Shown here in pieces: positions 24,241 to 35,217 of a DNA stretch of 64,000 nucleotides. The number at the start of each line of letters is the position of its first letter. Position 1 is the stretch's first letter. The DNA is taken from the NCBI GenBank assembly GCA_946811695.1, contig OX328124.1, forward strand, positions 57,725,459 to 57,789,458, given 5' to 3'. The notes under the pieces were generated by a model. That model searched no databases and had not been told where the DNA came from. It saw only the letters and a list, made by a program, of their open reading frames with translations. The translations under genes and the position numbers were made by a program. Source of the DNA: Gonocerus acuteangulatus. Taxonomy: Eukaryota > Arthropoda > Insecta > Hemiptera > Coreidae.

Positions 24241-24335
24241 GATTCCCACCATCCCCTGGTGGGAATCGAACCCACGACCTTTGGCATGGAGTAATAAGTG
24301 TTCTCGCCTTAACATTCACGGCTACCGGGTCTCTG
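24241..24335 (-). mobile_element. SINE family B head (tRNA-like), minus strand
   Basis: On the minus strand the segment starts GAGACCCGGTAGCCGTGAAT, with an A-box-like stretch, and contains GGTCGTGGGTTCGATTCCCA as B box. It matches the head of the SINE at 47845-48049, including the GTTAAGGCG and CTCC(A/G)TGCCAAAGG words. The 3' body is not seen. Its end is a perfect 12-bp inverted repeat CGATTCCCACCA...TGGTGGGAATCG around TCCCC (24240-24268), where the B-box sequence is duplicated in inverse orientation. Confidence 0.7.
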
Positions 24336-24339
24336 CGAA

Positions 24340-25016
24340 TATAATTACTACTATAAAAATTGTATTGTGCGCCTTATTAATTATGAATGTTCAAACAATA
24401 AACTTCATAAATACAAAATATACATCAATAGATCTGCTGTAAAAATTCATTGCATATAGTTTTAATCCTTTAATTAAAAGCTGACTCAATTATAATTTCT
24501 TTCAGAATTTAATCAACAATCTTAGGGCTCGGGCTCACAGGAGGCGATTTGTATCGCGACGAGGGATTATTATGACGAACAAATATAATTCATTGTTTCC
24601 AAAACATGTGTAGACAAAAAAATTGCGTTTAAATAATCGGAGCTATTAGAAGGTTGCAACATGTCGGTTTATTGAATGGATCCATGTGCAGGCGTGGGGG
24701 ATGCTCCCACATGCCAGAGTTTAGTTGTAATTCTGCAAACGGCTTGTGCTGTTCGTTTTCTTTACTAATTTCCCCCCAGTTGTTGCTTTTTTAAAACGTC
24801 TAACAACGAATCTAATGGATGTGTAGAACATATATGAACAGTGATTAATACTGAAGTTACTTATTAAATAAAGAGAGCAAATACAAACAATTGAGGAAAT
24901 ATTGTGATCGTAATATGAAGGAAAAACTGTGGTCTGAAATTTGTACACAAGTGATTCAAATCCAGAACGAACTAGCGACAAAAGTTGAGGACACTTTTTA
25001 ATTTGAAAAATTTGTC
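24340..25016. other. Unassigned non-coding stretch
   Basis: No gene or element recognised. Confidence 0.4.
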
Positions 25017-25125
25017 TATCGCATTGGGTTGATCTTCCAGAATTTCTGCTACATCGATTTTTTTTCTTTTACAGCGACCAGAAATCGCCTTAGCAGAAAT
25101 TGTGGAAGGTCAATCCATTGCGATA
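25017..25125. repeat. Imperfect 35-bp inverted repeat (hairpin)
   Basis: TATCGCATTGGGTTGATCTT at 25017, continuing CCAGAATTTCTGCTA, pairs with TAGCAGAAATTGTGGAAGGT at 25091, continuing CAATCCATTGCGATA: about 31 of 35 positions are complementary around a 39-nt loop. It may be a miniature transposon or a transcribed hairpin; neither can be decided from sequence. Confidence 0.7.
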
Positions 25126-25343
25126 AACAGTTACCCTTTGAACATCATTGTGTGATCGCCCTTTTGCGCCGAACAAGAAATAAAAACGCAAATATTGTTG
25201 TCACTAGATTCATCAAAATTTTTGAAAAGTAAGTTTTAAAAGTACTTCAAGATTTATTTGAGTACCTGGAGAAGGTTGTTCAGTATTTCAAAATGAAAAA
25301 AAAAAAGTAGTTTTGACGAATTGCTGAGAATAATTGGGCCATT

Positions 25344-25597
25344 ATATCGTCGATACAAATCAAAGTATCGACTGTGGAAAAACGCATTTCTCATTTTCAA
25401 TCTTTACTGATTGCTGTTGGACTGATGGACGGCAAATTCTCGAATTCACTCCGTGCAAGGGGAAAGTAACCACTGTCAAAAGCTTGAAGATGCCGACTAT
25501 TTGGCTGTCCAAAAGCAAAGTAATGAATAAAAGGGTTTTTTTATTCTGGAACGTGGTGATTTTCACATTCGATACTTTGCATTTGTAACGACGATAT
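25344..25597. mobile_element. MITE 'ATATCGTCGATAC', copy 2
   Basis: Ends ATATCGTCGATACAAATCAA and the reverse complement ATATCGTCGTTACAAATGCA. The interior is homologous to copy 3 (56325-56572) in the opposite orientation: both contain GCTGGACT/GTTGGACT, GGCAAATTCT, AGGGGAAAGTA or AAGGGAAAGTA, and GTNATGAATAAA. The long open frame (84 aa) and its counterpart in copy 3 (61 aa) align over C-W-T...R-Q-I-L...K-G-K-V...V-M-N-K, but this probably reflects shared DNA rather than coding. Confidence 0.85.
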
Positions 25598-25599
25598 TT

Positions 25600-25938
25600 T
25601 GGTTTTCAAACATTTTAAAAAAGCAACAACAGCGCAAAAATTAGGAATATATCCCAATAAATAATATTGTTGATTAAATTCTGATTGTACTCTTTATTTA
25701 CTCTTAATATCATAATTTGAAGCAAAATGAATTAAATTATAAATGAATGAAGATGCTGTGAGCCAGTGGACTACAGATAGGCTACGTATCTACCTCCAGC
25801 AAAGCGTGTGCCTGTAGAAGGTCAGCTGTCCATCGACGTGTAATAACGATTTCAGGGGAAATGTGGGCGTAAATAACTTTCAACTCAATGGATTTGTGTC
25901 ACTCAAAATTTAGCATCAAGGAAGTATATTCGGCCTAA
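25600..25938. other. Unassigned non-coding stretch
   Basis: No gene or element recognised. Confidence 0.4.
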
Positions 25939-25946
25939 TAATCCAA

Positions 25947-26226
25947 CATGGGCGTATATAGAAAATAATTTCGGGAGGGGCTGGGAAAATTTCGGGGGGG
26001 GGGGGCTAAGAACATTTCCGGGGTATGGAATACTAAAAATTTAGAACTTGGAATAGTTTTAGGCAACTAAAACGCTATTACACGTAAAATAAAATATTTT
26101 TAATGCACGCAAATTATCTTATTTAATTTATTTTTAAGGGTTTTACGGCAAATTTTTACTATCAAATCAAAATTTCAGGGGGGGGGGGCTGCAGCCCTTT
26201 CAGCCCCCCCCTTATATACGCCCATG
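25947..26226. mobile_element. hAT-type MITE with 8-bp target duplication
   Basis: A 280-bp element bounded by perfect 14-bp terminal inverted repeats CATGGGCGTATATA and TATATACGCCCATG. It is flanked on both sides by the identical 8-mer TAATCCAA (25939-25946 and 26227-26234). An 8-bp target duplication is the hallmark of hAT transposons. The interior has long G and C runs (GGGGGGGGGGCTGCAGCCC near 26180). No transposase is present. Confidence 0.88.
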
Positions 26227-26307
26227 TAATCCAATGAAATTACTCTAAATTAAAATATAATAAAGTTAATCATGTCAGAGAAAAATAGTAAAATTTAATG
26301 ATTATAT

Positions 26308-26612
26308 CTGTACCCCGGAGGTAAAGGACACCATGTCACATATTTGTAATTGTTCAGGAGAGCAAATTTTCAATAAATTTGAACTATTAAAATTTGTTTC
26401 TTCGTTACTTACAGAAACAGTTTAAAGAAAATTGTTTACATTGTTATTGACATTAATAGGTAATTGGAGTTCCCCACATGGTACCTTTTACCTCGAATGA
26501 AAAAATACATGATTTTATTTTTCACTGTGTCCTTATTTATGGGAGCAGGACGTGTATTAAGTCAATTTAACAAAACAAAATGGACATGGTGTCCTTTACC
26601 TCCGGGGTACAG
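26308..26612. mobile_element. MITE with CTGTACCCCGGAGG ends, 305 bp
   Basis: The left end CTGTACCCCGGAGGTAAAGG, continuing ACACCATGTC, is perfectly mirrored at the right end (30 bp of TIR). Flanks are ATTATAT and ATATATG, compatible with a TA-containing target, but the exact duplication is ambiguous. No coding capacity; the 76-aa frame through the right TIR is a shadow. Confidence 0.85.
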
Positions 26613-26667
26613 ATATATGAAAAATATTTGGGTAGTAGACCTTTTGGCTGAATTCCTTCCTCCGTTT

Positions 26668-26706
26668 TTAGCGCGGTTCCTCCCTCCCCCATAGGGAGGA
26701 ACCCCG
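26668..26706. repeat. Perfect short hairpin
   Basis: GCGGTTCCTCCCT, a loop CCCCCAT, then AGGGAGGAACCCCGC: a 12-13-bp GC-rich stem. Confidence 0.7.
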
Positions 26707-26809
26707 CTTATAAGGTTGATACAATGAAACAATCCGGAAGTGCCGACTAGAAAATTTCGCGTTTCAGAACCCCTAGAGACCGAAAATAACGGTGGTTCAA
26801 ATTTGTATA

Positions 26810-28430
26810 TATAAATATATATTTGTCTGTTCGCTCTGTAGCTCCCAGACGAATGGTCCGATTTTGATGAAATTTGGTACAAAAATCTTCCGTCAAATTT
26901 TAAAGGTCAAGTTCGTTAACCAGCAAAATCCGCCTACTGGAAGATGGCGTTTGGGGCGAAATTCGCGCAAAAAAAATCGTAACGCTTACGTTTTTGAGTT
27001 CATAAGCTTGTAAGTACTCGTTTCATATGCTTCCTGGGCTAGGAAAACGAATGAAATCATTTTGAAGGCGATAGCTTTAACCGTTTTCGAGATACTTGGA
27101 AAAATAGTTTTTGAATACCGATTTTGGTTTGGGTACTTAGAATCATGGGATTCAGTTGAAACATCTTCTGCATGTTCGAATTTCATCAACACTAATATGT
27201 TGAAATTTTTGTTACGTTTAGAGTAAAGGAAGGGTTAGAATAAAATATTTTATTAACAGACATAAAAAGTTTTAGTAACTTTATTTACTTTCTTTAATAT
27301 CTCGAAGAAGGTTGAGAATCTAAGGAAGAATACCATTAGAAAGCTTATAAATGCTCTAAAAAAAAGGTTCTAATGAAAGTTTTGATTAGGCGATGTCAAT
27401 CGGAGAAATAAGAGCTTAAAACTTTAAAGTAATTGATTTCGCTTATTCGAACTGTTCTTTTTGTCTGTTTTTTATTCCTTGTTATTTTTTAATTGCTTAT
27501 AGTTGGACAATGTATTTGAAAATAAAACAGGTTAAGAAAAATAAGAAAAACAATTTAATGTTAGAGATATGGATTTCCAAGATATAGCTTTTCAACTGCC
27601 TAGCGTCCTTCCTAGGGAGGGTTGTTTGTCTTTGATTTTGGTACTTAGAATTATGGGATACAGTTGAAACATTTTCTGCATGTTCGAATTTCATCAACAC
27701 TAATATGTTGAAATTTTTGTTACGTTTAGAGTAAAGGAAGGGTTAGAATAAAATATTTTATTAACAGACAAAAAAAATGTTGGTAACTTTGTATACTTTC
27801 GTTAGTGTCTCGAAAACCGTTGACAATCTTATGAAGCGGAAGATTACCATTCGAAAGCTTACTAAATGCTCTACAAAAAAGGTTCTGAAGAAAGTTTTAA
27901 TTAGGCGATGTCAATCGGAGAAATAAGTGCTTAAAACTTTAAATTAATTGATTTCGTTTATTCGAATGGTTCTTTTTGTCTGTTTTATTCCTTGTTATTT
28001 TTTAATTGCTTATAGTTGGATAATGTATTTGACAATAAAACTGGTTAAGTAAAATAACAAAAACAGTTTATTGTTAGAAATATAGATTTCAAGGATTCCA
28101 AGACCTTGTCACTAGCGGGTCCGTTTCTAGTGTTAGCAGACCCTTCCAGGTAAGATTGTAAATCATGACCTTTCAAGACTTTACTACTCATAGGAATGTC
28201 GTTAGTGACCTTAAGGGTTGACACGCCATTATAATAATTAATTTAAAAAAAAAGACTGGTGGAACCAAAATAATAACTGCTTCTATTTTAATCTTTCCAA
28301 ATTAGACTAGGGATATGAACGGAACCGCGCTAAGATGATGCAGTCCTGCGCGACGGACTTTTGTAGATAATCTTCATCGTATTGGCTCCATTAGTATAAG
28401 CACTCTGTAGTACAGCAAGAAGTTAGCAAG
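26810..28430 (+). repeat. Repeat family F, longest copy (~1.6 kb)
   Basis: It starts after a short TA-rich run with TTTGTCTGTTCGCTCTGTAG, contains AAGGTCAAGTTCGTTAACCA and CGTAACGCTTACGTTTTTGA, and ends near GATGATGCAGTCCTGCGCGA. The copy at the right edge of the window (62760-64000, inverted) follows the same order. In this copy a ~510-bp segment is duplicated in tandem: GGTACTTAGAATCATGGGAT at 27132 recurs with one change at 27640, and both units continue through TTGCTTATAGTTGGA. No protein motif is seen in any frame. TIRs or target duplications were not established, so the class is unknown. Confidence 0.75.
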
Positions 28431-30738
28431 AAAATAAAATGTCAATAGTTCCTATTTTAAGCTTTCGAAATCAAATCAGATAGACGCTTGATAGAGATAA
28501 TATCTGTATTACAGATAGATAAGCACTAAGATACCACACTTCCTGGAATTTTATTATATTATATAATAATACTATAACCCGTCCTAAAATTCGTAGTTAA
28601 TAATAAATGGACGTTAAAATTTAAATAAATAAATAAATAATAATACCAATGCACATCTACATATTTTAACAGGTTTATAGGTATTTAGAAAAACATTTTA
28701 TTTTTTACTGTATTTTACATTTCCAGTGTTCCGTATTTTAAGTACCAGAGCTCAATTTTGTTTTTTATTTCGGTTGGTCGACTACACATTTAGAACACTC
28801 TTCACGTGTTCCTATAGATGATTAGCAGTGATTATTCAAAGGTTATTTCTGTAATTGCTTTATTATTAGACTGAGTGTCCTTGGAAATTGGATATGATAG
28901 CTAAGTCAAGCAGTGGAAATAATATCTGCATGGCGCCCATCTTAAGTCTCCTTTTCAAACTACTTCGAGTCTTGCAGACCCTAATTAACTAGAATAATTA
29001 ATCCACGCTATTAAAAGTGGTAATGAGTGGTCATTTTTGTTTCAAAAGCATTTTATTTTATTATTTGTTTATAGCTGAATAATTTTAAAGAATTTAAGTT
29101 TTATTCTTTAGATAGTCATATATTGAAATTTAAAAAAAATTGCAGGCACCAATCTATTCCTTACTGTAATTTACGTGTCTCATTTGGCTTACTTTATACC
29201 ATGAACGTTTCTCAGAGCACTCTAAGATGTAGCAGGCAGAACTTGTACAATAGGGTTTTGGACCTTACTACAAAACAAGGCCATTTTCGGAAACCAAGTA
29301 TAAATATTCTACAAATACCCGTTGTGATATTTGTATGTATATAAAATCATCTTTTGATTTTGAGGTTCACCTTCACTAAGATACCTATCTATTTTGATAT
29401 CTATATTGTTGACAATCTCAAGCACCGAATCTGTGGAATAAAATATGCAAAATAGTAATATAAATAATCTAATGAAGAGAATAACGAGATAAATAAATAT
29501 AAAGTAATTTATCTTAGAAATAAACTTTTTATATATGTTTTTGGGATCGCCCCAAATTTTGAAATTCCCAATCGGGATCAGAAAAACTCCAGCACCTCTT
29601 GCTTTAAGCCCAATCCCAAAAACTCATAATTTAGGCTATAATAATTTATAATCTATTTATTCGAGTACATGGTTAACTAAAAATAAACGACTTTTCCCTC
29701 CGTGCCGCAAGACGCGAATATACGACTTTTCTCAAAATATTGTGTTTTTGCTTATTTTTGTGTATTTAATTTGTTTTCTAAAGCGAAACTCGCTAATTTT
29801 TTGTATGAAAATTGACCCAGGGTCATCATATTATATTTATTTTTTTTCTATTGTATTCATTAGATTATATATGTCTAAATTCTTTCGTTTAAAAAGCCAA
29901 GCCGCTCCTGATATTATCATGATGACTTGTACTAAAAACGTGCATGTTTGTTAAGAAAGTGTTAAAAATTATGTGATAAATAATTCTATATTAATGACAA
30001 TAAAAAAATAAATGATAGAAGAATCTAATAAAAAATGTATTATTAGTTAAAAGATTTACATTTAAGATATATAATAAATTGGAAAGGCTGTAAATATAAA
30101 CAATATACTGCTAGACCCGGCTATTAGCATAAATCAATAAATCCTCATAGGTTTTTTAAGGTCCTAGAGTGTTAGTAACTAGAGAGAGATTAAGTCATAT
30201 TTTACGATCCCTTCCATATTTACTAGGGTCTCTCCAGGCCTCAATGTTCATTGTCGAGTAATGACCAGTACCTATTATTCAACAATCGGTCTAAATTACT
30301 TTTAACAACCATTAAGAAGTATTTTATGTCATGATATAAAGCAACATAATAATTAGCTAGACGAATGTTTTTACTGGTGAGACATCTGTTACTATTTCCC
30401 ATAATAATTTTCACATAATATGTGATTATATATTATATAAAACAGAGACAGTATGCAATACAAAAGAATGCTCTTGCTTCATCAGAAGACCGCTTTATAA
30501 TAGTCACAAATTCCTTCAGTAGTTTACTAAGCGGGAGGAATTCCCTTATGCAAAGCAGTTATGTTGCCCTTCAAAAAAAGTAATTACATTATTAAGGAAT
30601 ACGAGCACGAGCATCATTTTAGCGCGGGCCGCTGAGAGTATTTCGTGGGTGTGGACTACTGAAAATTTACAATTTGGAATAGTTAGCCAATTTAAACGCT
30701 GTTACACCCATAAGAAATTATTTTTTCCCAACTAAGAA
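28431..30738. other. 2.3-kb stretch with little content
   Basis: 28570-28650 (CCCGTCCTAAAATTCGTAGT, then GGACGTTAAAATTTAAATAA) matches the 3' end of SINE B at 48003-48049, so it is a decayed SINE B tail. The rest, including open frames at 29123-29344 and 29742-29954, has no recognisable motif. Confidence 0.4.
28570..28648 (+). repeat. SINE family B, 3'-tail fragment
   Basis: Matches 48001-48060 word for word in part: TAACCCGTNCNAAAATTC, TAGTNAATAAT, then ACGTTAAAATTTAAATAAAT, ending in an (AAAT)n tail. The tRNA-like head is absent. Confidence 0.65.
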
Positions 30739-31032
30739 CTTAGAGGTTTGCCTCCGCCTCAAAAGTTGCATTATTTAATAAGCTTCAAAATGGTACCTTA
30801 TAGTTTAAGAAAAAAATCTATTTCATTCTATTTTTTTCTGATTTCTAATTAAAAACCAATAAATGTGCTTTAGCGTGAAGTAGCCATTCTGAACAAATTC
30901 TTTAATTTCAAACGATGATGTCGATGTGCCATCCTTCCCAAACTACATGACATTTATTAAACATGCCCATCTACCAAATACGGTGACGGAATGGCCGAAC
31001 ACTGAATTCCCTAACCGTTCCCACACTATGGG
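30739..31032 (+). mobile_element. DDE transposon fragment, left inverted copy
   Basis: The segment starts CTTAGAGGTTTGCCTCCGCC and is the reverse complement of 33520-33857 over its whole length with scattered changes (shared AAAAGTTGCATTATTTAATA, CTTCCCAAACTACATGACAT-like and GGTGACGGAATGG-like blocks). The homology includes part of the transposase region described for the right copy. It ends where the poly(T) of the Jockey element begins. Confidence 0.75.
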
Positions 31033-31207
31033 TTTTTTTTTTTTTTTAACCCTTTATTGATAATTACAACAATATGTCTTCATATTTCATTCATATGTAA
31101 TTTTGCTGGTTTTGGAAAATTAACAATGTAAGGCGTGATGTGGGAATATGTACAATTACAAAACCCCCAATAAATTTTGAGCATTGCAGATGGCATTTTA
31201 TGGCATG

Positions 31208-32101
31208 TTAAAACAAATTGTCTCTAGGCCACCGCCGCTTCAGCCTTCTATGAGGATTTTGTGGTTTATGGAAGGAGGATAGAGAGTTTATCAAAGGATT
31301 TGGATGGCCGGGGAGATTGGAATAAAACTTCTGATAGACTGATTTGCCCAAGGATTGGATAAAGGGGATATTGAAGTCATTATGGAGAGTTTGGTTCGAG
31401 ACATAGTAAGGAGCATTGGATATTTTTCGAAGGATTTTGGATTGCATTGTTTGTATTCTGTAGGAATTGGAAGGTTTAGTGGAACCCCATAGATCAAGTC
31501 CATAAATCCATATTGGTCGGAGTATGGTATTGTATTTAAGGCGTTTGTCCAGTAACCGTGATAAAAGTCTAAAGCGTCTGTTTAGTTCCTGTCTTTTCTG
31601 TGTTATGTGTGGCTTCCAAGTTAAACGTTTGTCTAATATCAGTCCTAAGTATCTTACTTGAGATTTCTGTGGAATTTGAATGTTTTGGAGGGTTATTGGT
31701 GGGCAGCTTGATTTACGAAGTGTGAATGTTGCATGGCTAGATTTTTCTACATTTACTTTAATTTTCCATTTAGTTAGCCATGGTTGAAGTAGGTACAGGT
31801 GTTCTTGAAGGGAATTGGAAGCAAGAATTGGGTTTTGGTTAACAGTGAGAATAGCGGTGTCGTCAGCAAACATGTGGATGGAAGTTTGGGGATGGGAAGG
31901 AATGTCAGCCGTATAAACCAGGAACAAAACGGAACTGAGAATTCCACCTTGTGGGACAACGGCACGTTGGGGGAAGATTGGAGATACTGAGGTACCATAT
32001 GATGTCTGGAAATAACGGTCAGAGAGATAGGATTTTATTAGTAGGTAATATGTTGAAGGTAGAGTTTCTTTGAGTTTGAACAGCAAGCCCTGGTGCCACA
32101 C
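31208..32101 (-). pseudogene. Jockey RT, catalytic and C-terminal part
   Basis: A 297-residue open frame. Near residues 49-55 is V-P-Q-G-G-I-L-S (usual G-x-x-Q-G-S-x-L-S), near 77-83 the catalytic F-A-D-D-T-A, and near 118 W-x-x-K-W-x-I-K-V-N-V-E-K-S, then V-R-Y-L-G-L-I-L-D. The C-terminal R-P-I-W-I-Y-G-L-D-L-W-G and late R-L-K-R block are as in Jockey elements. It joins upstream to 32119-32829 after a frame break at about 32100-32119, where the F-D-R-V-W-H-x-G-L-L motif is split: the first catalytic Asp is in C-S-D-V-F-L-D-V-A-H-A-F-D-R-V-W, read in a different frame. Not functional because of the frameshifts. Confidence 0.88.
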
Positions 32102-32118
32102 TCGATCGAAAGCGTGAG

Positions 32119-32959
32119 CTACGTCAAGGAAAACGTCAGAGCAATACTGGTTATTCTCGAAGGATGAGGATATGCTGTCGACGATACGGTGGCATTGGTG
32201 AATAGTGGAGTGGGAGGGGCGAAAACCAAACTGGGAAGATGGGATAATGGGATCCAGGAGTGGATAAAGGCGTTTGAGAAGGAGTTTTCAAGGATTTTAC
32301 CCATTATTGGAAGGAGTGATATAGGACGATAGGACGAAGGTTGCTGAATAGGTTTACCAGGCTTTGGGATCATCCGAATAACTGAAAATTTCCAGAGGAT
32401 GGGGAAATATGTTGTTCTGAGTACGGCATTATATATGTAAGTTAGGAAGAGAATGGCTTTTTTCGGGAGTTTATTAAGGATTTTTGGAGTGATGAGGTCA
32501 TATCCAGGGGCTTTTTTTTGGAGGAAGATGTTGGATAGCATAAAGGATTTCTTTAAGATTAAAGGCTTTTGTTGGGAGTGATAGTTGAAGAGGAGTGTCC
32601 AGTTGACTAGAGACAAGGAGTGTATGGTCAGGATCATTGATATCATGGTGAGGAGTAAAGACTTTGGTGAGGTGTAGACCAAAGGTATGGGATATTTCTT
32701 CGCCAGTTTTGGCCCAGGAACCATCTTCTCGACGAAGGGGATGACATGAAGATTTATAGGAGAGGATTTTTCTCGTAGCTTGCCAAAGTGTTTTGTCAGA
32801 TGTCGTAAGTTCATTTGTGTAGGATTCAAATTGGTCGTTTCTGTGTTTCCTAAGTTCAGTTTTTAATAACCTTGTAAGTTGGTTTAGTCGAGTTTTGTCT
32901 GAGGGATACCTCGTGTTTTGCCATATCCTTCTTGCTCTTCCCACGCTATGTAAACACAA
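32119..32959 (-). pseudogene. Jockey RT, N-terminal part in two frames
   Basis: Minus strand, upstream of the preceding entry. 32959-32498 encodes G-R-A-R-R-I-W-Q-N-T-R-Y-P-S-D-K and a linker ending H-L-P-P-K-K-S-P. After a one-base frame change the reading continues as A-P-G-Y-D-L-I-T-P-K-I-L-N, then M-I-P-K-P-G-K-P, S-Y-R-P-I-S-L-L-P-I-M-G-K-I-L-E, the fingers/palm entry of the RT. The order and the A-P-G-x-D, K-P-G-K and Y-R-P-I-S-L-L motifs are diagnostic of Jockey and related LINEs. Confidence 0.88.
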
Positions 32960-33235
32960 TTTTTGCTCGGATAAGGGTAGGGGGACTCTTCAGAATCAAG
33001 GGTGAAAGAATTCAGAAGAACACATTACCATTATTGTAAATGCAATGAATACATGTATTATATGGTTATGCCTTGAGGGTCTTATTTTATTTTATTTGAA
33101 ATATCAATTCTATTCTTTTTAATAAAATTTCTGCTTATAAGTTAACTGGGTTATACATTACAATAATTTGAAATTGTATCCAAAAAAACCTCCCCTGCAG
33201 ATAAAAAGGGGAAAAAATACATTCAAATGAAAGGC

Positions 33236-33857
33236 ACCATCAAAAGTTGCATTAAAATGTTTCCTCCTTTTTCTAGGGAAAATCTATAGAAATCTATGGC
33301 TGCGAGAAAAATGGTTATTACTGTGGACTAATAACTATTTTTCCAGTAGATTTTCAAAATATCTACAAATATAAGCTTAATGTCTAACTGAATCCACGGC
33401 ATTACGAAGGACGTCTCCTTGAGTTCTCATGAGCTGGCACACTCTGCTCTTCAATGTTCTCCATACATGGAAATCTAGAGGATTCAGATCAGGAGGCAAA
33501 CGAACTGGTCCATAGTGGCCAATACAACGATTAGGGAATTCAGTGTTCATCCATTCCGTCGCCACTCGTCCATTATCAGCTGGGCAAACAACCATTTCAA
33601 ACCAGAGTGAGTTAATATTTGGTAGATGGGCTTGTGTAATAAACATCGTGTAGTTTGGGAAGGATGGCACATCGCCATCATCGTGTGAAATTTAAGAATT
33701 TGTTCAGAATGGCTCGTTCGCGCAAAAGCACATTTTTTGGTTTTTACTTACAAATCAGAAAAAAATAGATTGAAATAGATTTTTTTCTTAAACTACAAGG
33801 TACCATTTTGAAGCTTATTAAATAATGCAACTTTTGAGGCGGAGGCAAACCTCTAAG
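33236..33857 (-). mobile_element. DDE transposon deletion derivative, right copy
   Basis: Minus strand. The 33670-33377 frame encodes N-T-E-F-P-N-R-C-I-G, G-P-V-R-L-P-P-D-L-N-P-L-D-F-H-V-W, the conserved end of a DDE transposase group widespread in arthropods (E-F-P-N-R-W...S-P-D-L-x-P-L-D-F-x-L-W). The D-G-C-P-A-H-N motif appears corrupted as V-V-C-P-A-D-N. The ends share an inverted TCAAAAGTTGCATTA: reverse-strand at 33824-33838 and forward-strand at 33239-33253, plausible TIRs of a ~620-bp derivative. The N-terminal part of the transposase is missing. The superfamily is not certain. Confidence 0.7.
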
Positions 33858-33869
33858 TCTAAAAATAGG

Positions 33870-34940
33870 TGAGAAAATATTAAATAATTTAATAAAACAC
33901 TAATGTTAAACATCCTCATTTATATGGCTTTTTATATAGCTCTTAATTTACATGATAATATTACAATAACGGGTGTTTCTTATTGGAAATTTAATGTAGA
34001 TTCTAAAAATGTGGTTGTCATTTACGATACATTAATCACAAATTCCGAAACCTCAGTTTTTCTTTAAAAATACCAGTAGTTTTTAAAAAAGACAAAAGTT
34101 TGAGTAGCTCCTCTACATTTTCAGACAGAACGTTCATTTTTGCGCCCCTGAACTAGAAATGAGAAGCAGAATAAACCCCTAAAGTTATCTCATCTCAACG
34201 TGTGGACACCCTGTATACTCTTCATCAATCTAAATGGTGAAAAACAAAAAAGTTTTTCACCATTTAGTGATAAAACTATTTCTTTTTCCTTAATACATTA
34301 GCAATTCAATACTATTTGGTTACGTTCAAAAACCTTCTGTCTACCAATTTTTTTATTCAACGAATGTTCTGTATATCCTGTTCCATTAACCCAACGTTTC
34401 GAGAATGTCTTCTTGTTGGATCAATTGACGAAAACGAAATTTCAGTATAGGGTTATGGTTATATTTTCTTTTTTAAATATTCTTGTATACATTTTTATGT
34501 ATTAGATATTAAATAACTTCATAAATGTACTGGCTACCACGTCAGAAAATAATTTGGTCAAATTTTTGGTTAATTGAAGATGTGTCCTGAATCTGCAAGT
34601 CTTAGAATGTGCTTACGGACAAGTGTTTATTGCAGTAGGTAAATAAAGGTTTGTCCAGTCAGTCGTGAATGGTCAATCCTGAGGCGGCATAAAATGAATT
34701 CTTCCCCTCTATTTGCTCTTTTACCCTTGTTACTTGTTAGCTTGTTGCCAGTCGTGTTGCGCCTAGGTTCTTGCCACTAATCTGTTACTTGTTTTTTAAA
34801 TAGGCCTGAAAATCCTTGTATGTCATGTAATGAACGTTTACTGCTGTTCGTCAAGTTGTTAGTTTAGCCTTTTAGTTTACTGCATTACATTTAGGTTTAT
34901 TTTTCTCTTATAGCCATTATTTTGTTGTATATTTGTGTGT
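33870..34940. other. Mostly unassigned; possible small TIR element
   Basis: 33978-34216 begins AACGGGTGTTTCTTATTGG and ends CGTGTGGACACCCTGTATA, which could be the ends of a ~240-bp MITE of the 'CAGGGTGT' type; the inverted match is short. Nothing else is recognised. Confidence 0.35.
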
Positions 34941-34946
34941 GTTCGA

Positions 34947-35217
34947 GGGCGAGGTTAGATCAGTGGTAGAGTACTAGGTTCACCATGCTGGAGGACCTGA
35001 GTTCAAATCCCGAGCAAGCATTAATTAATTTATTAACGACCTAGGTGCTAATGACTCTAGCAGTCAGAGCGGCAAGGGGAAAATCTGGCGGCCGGAGCAT
35101 AGTACTGACCCCACTATCTCCCTATTGTGCCGTATGGTCATAAATCAGATACCTCTAAAGTATCTGCCCCTCAGGACCCTGTGGCCTGTGACGGGACTGA
35201 TTTTTTTTTTTTTTTTT
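34947..35217 (+). mobile_element. SINE family A, copy 2
   Basis: Head GGGCGAGGTTAGATCAGTGG with B box GAGTTCAAATCCCGAG, then TAATGACTCTAGCAGTC, AATCTGGCGGCCGGAGCATA, TATCTGCCCCTCAGGACCC and a T-rich tail (35201-35217). Compared with copies 1 and 3 it lacks the ~75-bp block containing CTTCGTTCATGGGTTG, so it is an internal-deletion variant. Confidence 0.87.

Larger units (their letters stand above)
31034..32960 (-). mobile_element. Jockey-type LINE, 5'-truncated
   Basis: A minus-strand non-LTR element: the 3' poly(A) is seen as a T-run at 31034-31047, followed by a ~160-bp 3' UTR and RT-coding sequence up to about 32960. The 5' end (ORF1, endonuclease and N-terminal RT) is absent, as expected for incomplete reverse transcription. 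TTCCCACACTATG at 31018-31030 and TTCCCACGCTATG at 32938-32950 nearly match and could be the target duplication, but the right one overlaps sequence that also reads as coding. Confidence 0.85.
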
